Source: CAZJTL01 sp964548905
Lineage (GTDB): Bacteria; Cyanobacteriota; Cyanobacteriia; Cyanobacteriales; Xenococcaceae
DNA length: 8,363 nt
Assembly: GCA_964548905.1 (NCBI GenBank)
Contig: CAZJTL010000215.1
Span: forward strand, 1-8,363
Direction of reading: 5' to 3'
The position numbers and the translations under genes were made by a program. Below the pieces are notes generated by a model. It had not been told where the DNA came from. It made no database searches and saw nothing but the letters and a program-made list of their open reading frames with translations. This document shows, piece by piece, positions 1 to 4,851 of the stretch (its first letter is position 1; every line of letters begins with the position of its first letter).

Positions 1-40
1 TTTGTACCTAAAATGTATGTAGCGAACATTTAACCCCATT

Positions 41-364
41 ATGTTGGGAGAGCCGGAATCGGCTCAAAAAGCAGAAGAAGCAGTCAAAACAGCAGATTCA
101 ATTCAAAAAACTTTAATATTCCGTTTAACCATAGGCGGAATTTTAACAGCTATTGCAACTGGATTGGCTTTGTATTTTACGATTAATGCATTAACACAAC
201 AAGTCAATTCATTAGTTCAAGATTCAGTTAATTATGTTAATAGTGCTAAAGATTTAGTAAATCAATCTCAAAATAAAATAAAAGATTTGGAAGAAAAAAA
301 TCAAAGACTAACTCAAGAAAACCAAAGACTCAATCAGACAATTGAAGAACTCAAAAAAAAATAG
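41..364 (+). CDS. Small single-pass membrane protein with C-terminal leucine-zipper coiled coil
   Basis: I do not recognise a named family. The 107-residue product has a charged, Ala/Glu/Lys-rich start (1-23), one hydrophobic segment at about 29-50 (LTIGGILTAIATGLALYFTI) and a polar helical tail. From residue 80 the tail is a regular heptad repeat: L83, L90, L97 and L104 at d positions, with I80, N87, N94 and I101 at a positions. This is a four-turn leucine zipper with buried asparagines, which usually points to a parallel dimer. The expected form is a membrane-anchored dimer, with orientation unresolved. ATG at 41 is the only reasonable start because an in-frame TAG lies at 20-22; no Shine-Dalgarno is visible. 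The gene ends in an A9 run just before TAG. A kinase-like gene follows after 39 bp on the same strand, so co-transcription is possible. Confidence 0.72.
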   Translation: MLGEPESAQKAEEAVKTADSIQKTLIFRLTIGGILTAIATGLALYFTINALTQQVNSLVQDSVNYVNSAKDLVNQSQNKIKDLEEKNQRLTQENQRLNQTIEELKKK

Positions 365-387
365 ATTATTTTAATCGATATCAGAAT

Positions 388-403
388 TTGATAACAATAT
401 CAA
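388..403 (+). promoter_or_regulatory. Small AT-rich hairpin abutting the kinase start codon
   Basis: TTGATA, then ACAA, then TATCAA forms a perfect 6-bp stem with a 4-nt loop that ends at the base before the ATG at 404. No Shine-Dalgarno is present, so the hairpin occupies the place where a ribosome would load. The stem is weak and may be chance in AT-rich DNA; a role in translation is only inference. Confidence 0.25.
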
Positions 404-1033
404 ATGAAAAATAGTTTTAATCTTACAAAAAAAGATTGTCTGTATATTGAAATATGTGGCGGAATAGCATCTGGGAAGACGACTTTTGCTTCTTTACTAA
501 AAGAAACTGGTATTAATGTAGTATTTGAAAATTTTGAAGTAAACCCTTTTTGGCAAGCATTTTATTCCGATCCAACTCAATATGCTTTTGAAACAGAACT
601 TACTTTTATTTTACAACATTATCATCAAATAAAAATTGCCAACTCTAAACAAGAAAATTTTGTATGTGACTTTTCTCCAATTTTAGATTTAGCTTATGCT
701 AATGTCACACTAAATAACTCACAAAGAAAAGTATTTTTGTCAGTTTACAAACAAATAAAACGTGAGCTATCTAATCCATCTTTACTAATTTATTTACGTT
801 GCGATCCTTCTATTGAGTTAAAACGCATTCATCAAAGAGGGCGTTCTACAGAAAAATCGATTAGTTTAGAATTTCTTAGCAAACTCGATCGATCGTTAGA
901 AAAATGTGTGTCTGAAGTAGCAGATCGTTTCAAGATAATTTCAATTGATAGCGATAAACAAGATTTTGTTAATGATGATTTTGTCAAGCAAGATTTAATT
1001 GATAAGCTTCAGAAAGCATTATCACAAATATAA
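404..1033 (+). CDS. Deoxynucleoside kinase family protein (P-loop dNK-like)
   Basis: This 209-residue protein has the order of motifs seen in deoxynucleoside kinases (dCK/dGK/TK2-like), which transfer phosphate from ATP to the 5'-OH of a deoxynucleoside in salvage. The P-loop is GGIASGKTT at 19-27. An acidic E-N-x-E segment with NPFW follows at 42-50, in the substrate-binding position. CDFSPILDLAYA at 88-99 sits where the family has its (D/E)RS motif, with Phe in place of Arg. The LID is arginine-rich: LRCDPSIELKRIHQRGRS at 131-148, followed by E150. Length is typical of bacterial dNKs (about 200-225). Substrate cannot be read from sequence. The changed DRS motif allows a different substrate or a more distant P-loop kinase. 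It lies 39 bp after the membrane coiled-coil gene, and I see no cofactor or nucleotide-metabolism partner nearby. Confidence 0.78.
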   Translation: MKNSFNLTKKDCLYIEICGGIASGKTTFASLLKETGINVVFENFEVNPFWQAFYSDPTQYAFETELTFILQHYHQIKIANSKQENFVCDFSPILDLAYANVTLNNSQRKVFLSVYKQIKRELSNPSLLIYLRCDPSIELKRIHQRGRSTEKSISLEFLSKLDRSLEKCVSEVADRFKIISIDSDKQDFVNDDFVKQDLIDKLQKALSQI

Positions 1034-1046
1034 ATTGAAGACATTC

Positions 1047-1068
1047 TTAAAATTCAACAGAATTTTAA
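1047..1068. terminator. Perfect AT-rich hairpin between convergent genes
   Basis: TTAAAATTC, then AACA, then GAATTTTAA gives a perfect 9-bp stem with a 4-nt loop. It lies 13 bp after the stop of the kinase gene and 14 bp beyond the stop of the minus-strand gene ending at 1083. The position suits a shared bidirectional terminator or 3' end stabiliser. The stem has only one G-C pair and no long T tract on either side, so it is not a textbook intrinsic terminator. Confidence 0.42.
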
Positions 1069-1082
1069 TCTGACTCATTACT

Positions 1083-1340
1083 TCATACAAAGCCTTTGAG
1101 ATTATTTTGCAGTTTTTCATAAATACGATCGAGCCAAAAAGGAACGACAGGATAACCCTCCTCAATTTTTTCTTGAGCTAATTTAAGATCGAATTCGGTT
1201 AAATGTACGGCATTGTCATTAATTTTTAGAAACAACATCAAACGTTTTTCCTTATCCTTGGCAAGAGATACATCAAACAGCCAAGGTTCTTTTTTTTTGA
1301 CAAAGCTAAATGCGGTCAAAATCGCTAGAAGGTTTGTCAA
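1083..1340 (-). CDS. Small conserved-looking hypothetical protein (85 aa, TTG start)
   Basis: I do not recognise the family. The 85 residues look genuinely coding: alternating hydrophobic and charged segments, WLFDVSLA, a basic KDKEKR stretch, an EFDLKLAQEKIEEG amphipathic helix, and YPVVPFWLDRIYEKLQNN near the end, with a CGATCG site inside the frame as is common in this genome. There is no ATG; the first usable start is TTG at 1340. That codon overlaps the TGA of an upstream 43-codon ORF (shared TTGA), suggesting translational coupling. Alternatively, the pair is one gene split by a frameshift, since the reading frame stays open five codons above the TTG. An A9 run on the coding strand (KKK at 16-18) is a second possible slippage point. 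Predicted cytoplasmic. Confidence 0.55.
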   Translation of the reverse strand: MTNLLAILTAFSFVKKKEPWLFDVSLAKDKEKRLMLFLKINDNAVHLTEFDLKLAQEKIEEGYPVVPFWLDRIYEKLQNNLKGFV

Positions 1341-1468
1341 ACTCTCGAAAGCAATTTAGAGAAAGCTTTACAAGCTTTTATAGGATGGTCATAGTTCTTT
1401 TTTAGAGCCGATAGAGGACAATATTGTTGAGGTTTGTCAAAACTATCTATCAAATTAGGATAGGACAT
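1337..1468 (-). CDS. Possible 43-aa ORF overlapping the downstream 85-aa ORF
   Basis: ATG at 1468 opens 43 codons, beginning MSYPNLIDSFDKPQQYCPLS and ending KACKAFSKLLSRV before TGA at 1339-1337. The residue make-up is protein-like: mixed aromatic, charged, two Cys, helical C-terminus. The frame is also open for 17 codons above the ATG, to a TGA at 1519. Its stop overlaps the TTG of the 85-aa ORF by two bases. It may be an independent small gene coupled to its neighbour, or the 5' part of a frameshifted gene. No family recognised. The ATG itself lies inside a 15-bp motif that is repeated 40 bp upstream. Confidence 0.35.
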   Translation of the reverse strand: MSYPNLIDSFDKPQQYCPLSALKKNYDHPIKACKAFSKLLSRV

Positions 1469-1518
1469 ATAATTAGTCCCAACGACGCTAATCTGCTTCC
1501 GACGACAAATAATTAGTC
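1464..1518 (-). repeat. Pair of 15-bp direct repeats, 40 bp apart, below the tRNA
   Basis: On the minus strand GACTAATTATTTGTC (1518-1504) and GACTAATTATATGTC (1478-1464) match at 14 of 15 positions, exactly 40 bp apart. Each begins GAC and ends GTC, giving partial dyad symmetry as in an operator half-site pair. The nearer copy covers the ATG at 1468. CGTCG words follow both region edges (1500-1503 and 1482-1486). Function is unknown: an operator for the small ORFs, a processing signal after the tRNA, or a repeat relic. Confidence 0.4.
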
Positions 1519-1533
1519 ACTGTTGTGTACAAA

Positions 1534-1606
1534 TGGCTCGAGACAGGCTTGAACTGTCGACCTAAGGCTTATGAGTCCTCCGCTCTACCAACTGAGCTAT
1601 CGAGCC
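1534..1606 (-). tRNA. tRNA with CAT anticodon (elongator Met likely; Ile2 possible)
   Basis: Read on the minus strand, a full 73-nt cloverleaf is seen. The acceptor stem is GGCTCGA/TCGAGCC with discriminator A. The D arm is GCTC-AGTTGGTA-GAGC, the anticodon loop CTCATAA (CAT) and the T arm GACAG-TTCAAGC-CTGTC. CCA is not encoded. G1-C72 pairing excludes initiator tRNA, which usually has a mismatch there. The U4-A69 pair resembles elongator Met more than the C4-G69 recognised by TilS in E. coli tRNA-Ile2, so Met is preferred, but the anticodon alone cannot decide. Oddity: the anticodon stem GAGGA/GCCTA has only three Watson-Crick pairs, with G27 opposite A43 and A31 opposite G39. The other stems are perfect. 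Confidence 0.92.
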
Positions 1607-1627
1607 GTGTTTTTTGGCACGTTTTTA

Positions 1628-1658
1628 ATTATATAACAAAAAAATAAAAATTCTTCAA
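1628..1658 (-). promoter_or_regulatory. Candidate sigma70-type promoter of the tRNA
   Basis: On the minus strand a perfect TATAAT lies at 1633-1628, 21 bp before the tRNA 5' end. TTGAAG (4 of 6 to TTGACA) lies at 1658-1653, with a 19-bp spacer, slightly long. Placement would give a short leader of about 12-15 nt. The surrounding DNA is very AT-rich, so chance matches are likely. Confidence 0.45.
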
Positions 1659-1694
1659 TAAAAAAATTATTTGATAAACTACCCTAACTGGCTT

Positions 1695-2315
1695 TTAATC
1701 CCTATCCCCCATTCCTTGCCAGCGATTGAGAGGAACGCAATCGATTTCTAATTGATCGAGGGCGCGAGCAACTACAAAATCAACTAAATCTTCGATCGTT
1801 TGTGGATTGTGGTACCAAGCAGGAATAGCGGGAACGATTTTTACTCCAACTTCTGCTAGTAAAGTCAGATTGCGTAAATGAATTAAGCTTAAAGGGGTTT
1901 CTCTGGGAACGATTACTAAAGGACGACTTTCCTTTATTTGTACATCAGCAGCCCTTTCTAATAAATCCGAACTCAATCCCGTAGCGATTTTAGCCACAGT
2001 ACTCATACTGCAAGGAATGACGAGCATTCCTAATGTCCGAAAAGAACCACTGGCGATCGTTGCTCCCACATCACCCCAGCGATGACAGCGCAGCTTTCCC
2101 TGTTGACTGACTCCCGATCGCTTGCGCCAGAATTCTTCTTGTAATTCGGGTTCGGTAGGCATTTTTACGCCTAATTCTGCCTGCCAAACCATATAAGTCG
2201 AGCGAGAAGCCACGAGATCGATTTCATAGTTAGCTTCGAGCAAAAATTTAACCGATCTCTGTGCATAAATTAAACCAGAAGCGCCGCTAATACCTAAAAT
2301 CAGTGGTTTACTCAT
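1695..2315 (-). CDS. ubiX: UbiX flavin prenyltransferase
   Basis: UbiX joins dimethylallyl phosphate to reduced FMN, making prenyl-FMN, the cofactor of UbiD-type decarboxylases. In cyanobacteria the pair is linked to plastoquinone ring formation. The 206-residue protein shows the family pattern throughout: FMN-binding GISGASGLIYA at 8-18, PCSMSTVAKIATG at 101-113, ERAADVQIKESRPLVIVPRE at 120-139 and PAIPAWYHNP at 162-171. R138/E139, Y168 and R184 fall at the positions of the catalytic Arg/Glu, Tyr and Arg of characterised UbiX enzymes. Length is normal and no signal peptide is present. It starts 15 bp after the stop of the HEAT-repeat gene on the same strand, so an operon is likely. No Shine-Dalgarno is visible. 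No ubiD lies in this window. Confidence 0.95.
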   Translation of the reverse strand: MSKPLILGISGASGLIYAQRSVKFLLEANYEIDLVASRSTYMVWQAELGVKMPTEPELQEEFWRKRSGVSQQGKLRCHRWGDVGATIASGSFRTLGMLVIPCSMSTVAKIATGLSSDLLERAADVQIKESRPLVIVPRETPLSLIHLRNLTLLAEVGVKIVPAIPAWYHNPQTIEDLVDFVVARALDQLEIDCVPLNRWQGMGDRD

Positions 2316-2330
2316 ACAATTGGTGCAACA

Positions 2331-3089
2331 TTAAATCAGCCCCTCAAACTCCAATTCTTCAACCATTTGCAATCCGCGAGAATCTCCTACCCTCAAGATA
2401 GCGCTTTTGGCATCTTCCTTGACACCCAAGTCTTCATCTTCCACTAAAGCTTCAATTAAAGCGTCAATAGCGGTAGCATAAACGACATTGGAAGGTAACT
2501 CACGGGATAATTGTCCGATCGCCCAAGCACAGTTACTCCTGACTGCGGCGATCGCATCCCGTCGCAAAGCCTCAATTAAAGGAGGAATAGCTGCAAGGAC
2601 ATCTTCATAGTTGAGCTTAGCAATTTGAGCCAAACCGCTAGCCGCCCATAAACGCACTGCGGAAATATCAGTTTTCAAGGCTTGAATCAATGGCTGCAAA
2701 GCGCGACGATCGCGGCTATTTCCCAAAGCCCAAACAATACCTTTGCGAACGTATCCGTTCCAATCGCGATCGAATAGTTCGATCAAGGGTTCTACGGCTT
2801 GATAACTGGTATTACGCCCTAAAGCATAAGCTGCACTGACGCGCACTAAAGGGCAATCATCTTTGAGCAATTGAATTAAATTAGGAATCGAGCGCTCATC
2901 TTGCAGTTCGCAAAAAGCGCGTGCGGCTAACATGCGTTGAGGCGCTTCTGGATGTGTCAGTAAAGCCAGCATTTCTTCTGGATCGGGGGCGATCGTCTCC
3001 GATTCTGAAGTAACTGGTTCGATCTCATCCAGAGGGCTAATCAATTCCTCTTCGGTATCTAGTAGGCTTAGGTCGTAATCATCGTGCAT
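2331..3089 (-). CDS. HEAT-repeat (PBS-lyase-like) protein
   Basis: The 252-residue protein has an acidic, disordered-looking N-terminus (1-38) followed by five or six HEAT-like helical repeats. Units run roughly at 37-66, 67-97, 98-130, 131-165, 166-205 and 206-240, each built as P(L/I)I.LL.D....VR..AA.ALG. This repeat type is shared with phycobilin lyase subunits (CpcE/F), NblB and many uncharacterised scaffold proteins. The sequence does not show which, and no phycobiliprotein gene is nearby, so lyase activity should not be assumed. It likely acts as a soluble protein-binding scaffold. ATG at 3089 gives a natural start. ubiX follows after 15 bp. The 57-bp gap to divergent miaA must contain both promoters; it contains a GTATCGTATC tandem but no convincing -35/-10 pair. 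Confidence 0.85.
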   Translation of the reverse strand: MHDDYDLSLLDTEEELISPLDEIEPVTSESETIAPDPEEMLALLTHPEAPQRMLAARAFCELQDERSIPNLIQLLKDDCPLVRVSAAYALGRNTSYQAVEPLIELFDRDWNGYVRKGIVWALGNSRDRRALQPLIQALKTDISAVRLWAASGLAQIAKLNYEDVLAAIPPLIEALRRDAIAAVRSNCAWAIGQLSRELPSNVVYATAIDALIEALVEDEDLGVKEDAKSAILRVGDSRGLQMVEELEFEGLI

Positions 3090-3146
3090 AATTGATTAAG
3101 GTATCGTATCCCAGGTCATTTAACCAACTTTTTTTTCATAAAAATC

Positions 3147-4097
3147 GTGAAAACTGTTTTAGTAGTTATCTGTGGTGCTACGGCGACAGGAAAATCGGCA
3201 GTTGGACTAGAATTGGCACAACGTTTAAATTCAATTATTATCAGTGCAGATTCTCGTCAGATATATCGAGAGTTCGATATTGGTACTGCTAAACCTTTAT
3301 TAACAGAGCAAAAGTTAGTACCTCACTATTTAATAGATATTTGTGAGCCAACTGAAACATTAACCTTAGCCCAATATCAAGAATTAGCAGGAAATATCAT
3401 TAATGATTCCTTGTTACCCTTACAATCTTCCCCTATTTCCCCAAATCCCCATATCCCCAAATTATTAGTAGGGGGTACGGGATTGTATATCAAATCCATA
3501 GTCAAGGGGCTAAAAATTCCCAGAGTATCGCCTCAACCAGAATTAAGAGCACAGTTTGCCTCGATCGCTCAATCTCAACTTTATGCTTGGTTAGCTCAAG
3601 TAGATCCGATCGCCGCTCATAAAATTCATCCCAAAGATTCTGTCAGAACGATGAGAGCGCTAGAAGTATTTTACGTTACTGGGATTCCTATCTCACAACA
3701 GCAAGGGGAAAATCCTCCTAATTATCCTATTTTGTCTATAGGTTTAGATTGTCATCCCGATTTATTAGATCTTCGCATCAAACAACGCACCCACAAAATG
3801 GTTGAATTGGGTTTAGTTAAAGAAGTGGAAACTCTGACAAAAAAATATGGTTGGAATTTACCTTTATTAAATACTTTGGGTTATGCAGAATTCAAACAAT
3901 ATTTATTAGGAGAAATATCTTTAGCCGAGGCGATCGATTTGACTGCAATGCACACACGTCAATTCGCCAAACGTCAACGTACATGGTTTAGAGCTTATCC
4001 AGAAATTGAATGGTTTGACTGTAATTCTTCTAATTTATTAGATAATATTTGGCAAAAAATTGAAGAGTTTATGAGCTATAAAATTAGAATAAAATAG
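3147..4097 (+). CDS. miaA: tRNA dimethylallyltransferase MiaA
   Basis: MiaA transfers a dimethylallyl group from DMAPP to N6 of A37 in tRNAs reading codons that begin with U, giving i6A, which stabilises codon pairing. The P-loop is GATATGKS at 10-17. The signature SADSRQIYREFDIGTAKP is at 33-50, GGTGLYIKS at 109-117, and the C-terminal tRNA-binding segment TRQFAKRQRTWFR comes near residues 271-283. The length of 316 is normal to slightly long. The start is GTG at 3147, because no in-frame ATG precedes the P-loop. A run of four CCCC units (3430-3462) encodes an extra Pro/Ser-rich stretch around residues 94-105, just before the GGTGLY strand, where homologues are usually shorter. The protein is cytoplasmic and divergent from the HEAT/ubiX unit. 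An imperfect palindrome 17 bp after its stop may end transcription. Confidence 0.96.
   Translation: MKTVLVVICGATATGKSAVGLELAQRLNSIIISADSRQIYREFDIGTAKPLLTEQKLVPHYLIDICEPTETLTLAQYQELAGNIINDSLLPLQSSPISPNPHIPKLLVGGTGLYIKSIVKGLKIPRVSPQPELRAQFASIAQSQLYAWLAQVDPIAAHKIHPKDSVRTMRALEVFYVTGIPISQQQGENPPNYPILSIGLDCHPDLLDLRIKQRTHKMVELGLVKEVETLTKKYGWNLPLLNTLGYAEFKQYLLGEISLAEAIDLTAMHTRQFAKRQRTWFRAYPEIEWFDCNSSNLLDNIWQKIEEFMSYKIRIK
3430..3462 (+). repeat. CCCC-unit tandem repeat inside miaA
   Basis: Four CCCC blocks start at 3430, 3439, 3447 and 3455, separated by TATTT, AAAT, ATAT and followed by AAAT, so the period is 8 (9 for the first). The repeat is in frame and encodes SSPISPNPHIPK-like residues. Similar C-rich short repeats are common between genes in cyanobacteria; here one lies in coding sequence. 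Confidence 0.7.
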
Positions 4098-4113
4098 CCC
4101 TGGTAGATAAACA

Positions 4114-4178
4114 GTCCGCAGATAAACACAGATAAACACAGATAATTTATCGGCGTTAATCGGCGTGTATCTGTGGAT
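4114..4178. repeat. 31-bp imperfect palindrome with CAGATAAACA tandem units (left inverted repeat)
   Basis: The left arm (4114-4144) contains CAGATAAACA at 4119 and 4129 plus a partial unit at 4139. A further degenerate unit (AGATAAACAG) lies just before, at 4105. After a 3-base loop the right arm (4148-4178) is also built on a 10-bp period (TTAATCGGCG type) and ends TATCTGTGGAT. Arm against arm, about 22 of 31 positions can pair. The left arm matches an inverted copy beyond the GxxExxY gene (4619-4649) at about 25 of 31 positions. Located 17 bp after miaA, it could also act as its transcription stop, though no T tract follows. Confidence 0.8.
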
Positions 4179-4196
4179 CTTATTCTCAATCTCAAT

Positions 4197-4580
4197 ATGA
4201 CAAATAATCAAACTCAATTAGATTTTATAACTCAGAAAATAATTGGCTGTGCTTTTGAAGTTAGTAACACTTTAGGTTGCGGTTTTCTAGAAAAAGTTTA
4301 TGAAAGAGCTTTGGTTCAAGAACTAAAAATGACGGGACTAAATGTTCAAGCTCAATATCCCATCTCTGTTTATTATAAAGGAACGGTAGTAGGTAACTTT
4401 TTTGCCGATATTTTAGTTGAAAAATGTATTTTAGTAGAACTTAAAGCTCTAAGCTGTTTAGACAATAATCACCAAGCCCAATGTCTCAACTATCTTAAGG
4501 CTAGCAACTTAAATCTGTGCTTACTACTTAACTTTGGTAAACCAAAAGTAGAAATTAAAAGAATTGTTCGCAACTTCTAA
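4197..4580 (+). CDS. GxxExxY protein (PD-(D/E)XK nuclease-like)
   Basis: This small protein belongs to the GxxExxY family, named for the motif seen here as GFLEKVY at residues 29-35 (G29, E32, Y35). D71, then E81-L-K83 (VELKA), with Q95 downstream, form the spacing of a PD-(D/E)XK nuclease active site. The family ending NFGKPKVEIKRIV is also present. Length is 127 residues, typical. The in-frame GTG at 4173 adds eight residues but lies inside the palindrome arm, so ATG at 4197 is preferred; no Shine-Dalgarno is visible. Biochemical function of the family is not established to my knowledge; nuclease activity is inferred from fold motifs. Inverted repeats on both sides suggest the gene and repeats form one unit, perhaps mobile or domesticated. 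It is soluble, and its reading frame is intact. Confidence 0.93.
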   Translation: MTNNQTQLDFITQKIIGCAFEVSNTLGCGFLEKVYERALVQELKMTGLNVQAQYPISVYYKGTVVGNFFADILVEKCILVELKALSCLDNNHQAQCLNYLKASNLNLCLLLNFGKPKVEIKRIVRNF

Positions 4581-4618
4581 AATCCACAAAAAACACAACT
4601 AACCAGTCACCCCATCCG

Positions 4619-4650
4619 TATCCGTGTTTATCAACGTTCATCTGCGGATA
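4619..4650. repeat. Right inverted repeat beyond the GxxExxY gene
   Basis: Read on the minus strand, this segment begins TATCCGCAGAT and continues through GATAAACACGGAT. It matches the left arm at 4114-4144 at about 25 of 31 positions, including two exact 9-base blocks (TCCGCAGAT and GATAAACAC). It lies 38 bp past the GxxExxY stop. A weak companion arm (AATCCACAAAAAACACA at 4581-4597) may be the remains of a second full palindrome. Confidence 0.75.
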
Positions 4651-4851
4651 TCATTTTCTATTTGCTAAATCAGTTTCACTTTCTAATTTTGATCGCTAAT
4701 TTAATTTTGAAATACGATCGCAATTCAGCTTACTAGCTTAAGACTTCCGTGAAATTAGCTATAGTGCGATCGCATTAACGTTTAAATCGATGATAAAACC
4801 TACTATCTATCAAGAATTCGATCGGGAAAGTTGTATTCTTCAGAGGGTTAC
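4651..4851. other. Intergenic stretch with HIP1 palindrome, no gene seen
   Basis: This 201-bp space separates convergent genes. It holds a TGCGATCGCA palindrome at 4765-4774 (extended HIP1), two further CGATCG sites, a short AGCTTA direct repeat near 4727-4740, and AT-rich filler. I see no coding signal, tRNA or strong terminator hairpin. Confidence 0.6.

Noticed and set aside
1..33. Possible tail of an upstream gene: frame 1 is open from the window edge and ends in TAA at 31-33.
   Set aside because: Ten codons free of stops are expected by chance in more than half of cases, and the residues show no recognisable motif.
1341..1533. Insertion-sequence remnant between the small ORF and the tRNA.
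   Set aside because: There are short repeats, but no transposase motif, terminal inverted repeats or target duplication can be seen.
2331..3089. Naming the HEAT protein a phycobilin lyase subunit (CpcE/CpcF/NblB).
   Set aside because: HEAT repeats alone do not show lyase function, and no phycobiliprotein gene is nearby.
3092..3292. Plus-strand ORF overlapping the start of miaA.
   Set aside because: It lies in another frame of the well-supported miaA gene and has low-complexity, non-family residues.
4114..4178. CRISPR array suggested by the regularly spaced CAGATAAACA units.
   Set aside because: Units are 10 bp in direct tandem without spacers, the two halves form a palindrome, and no cas gene is present.
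4173..4196. GTG at 4173 as start of the GxxExxY protein.
   Set aside because: It lies inside the palindrome arm and adds eight residues not expected in the family; ATG 4197 fits better.
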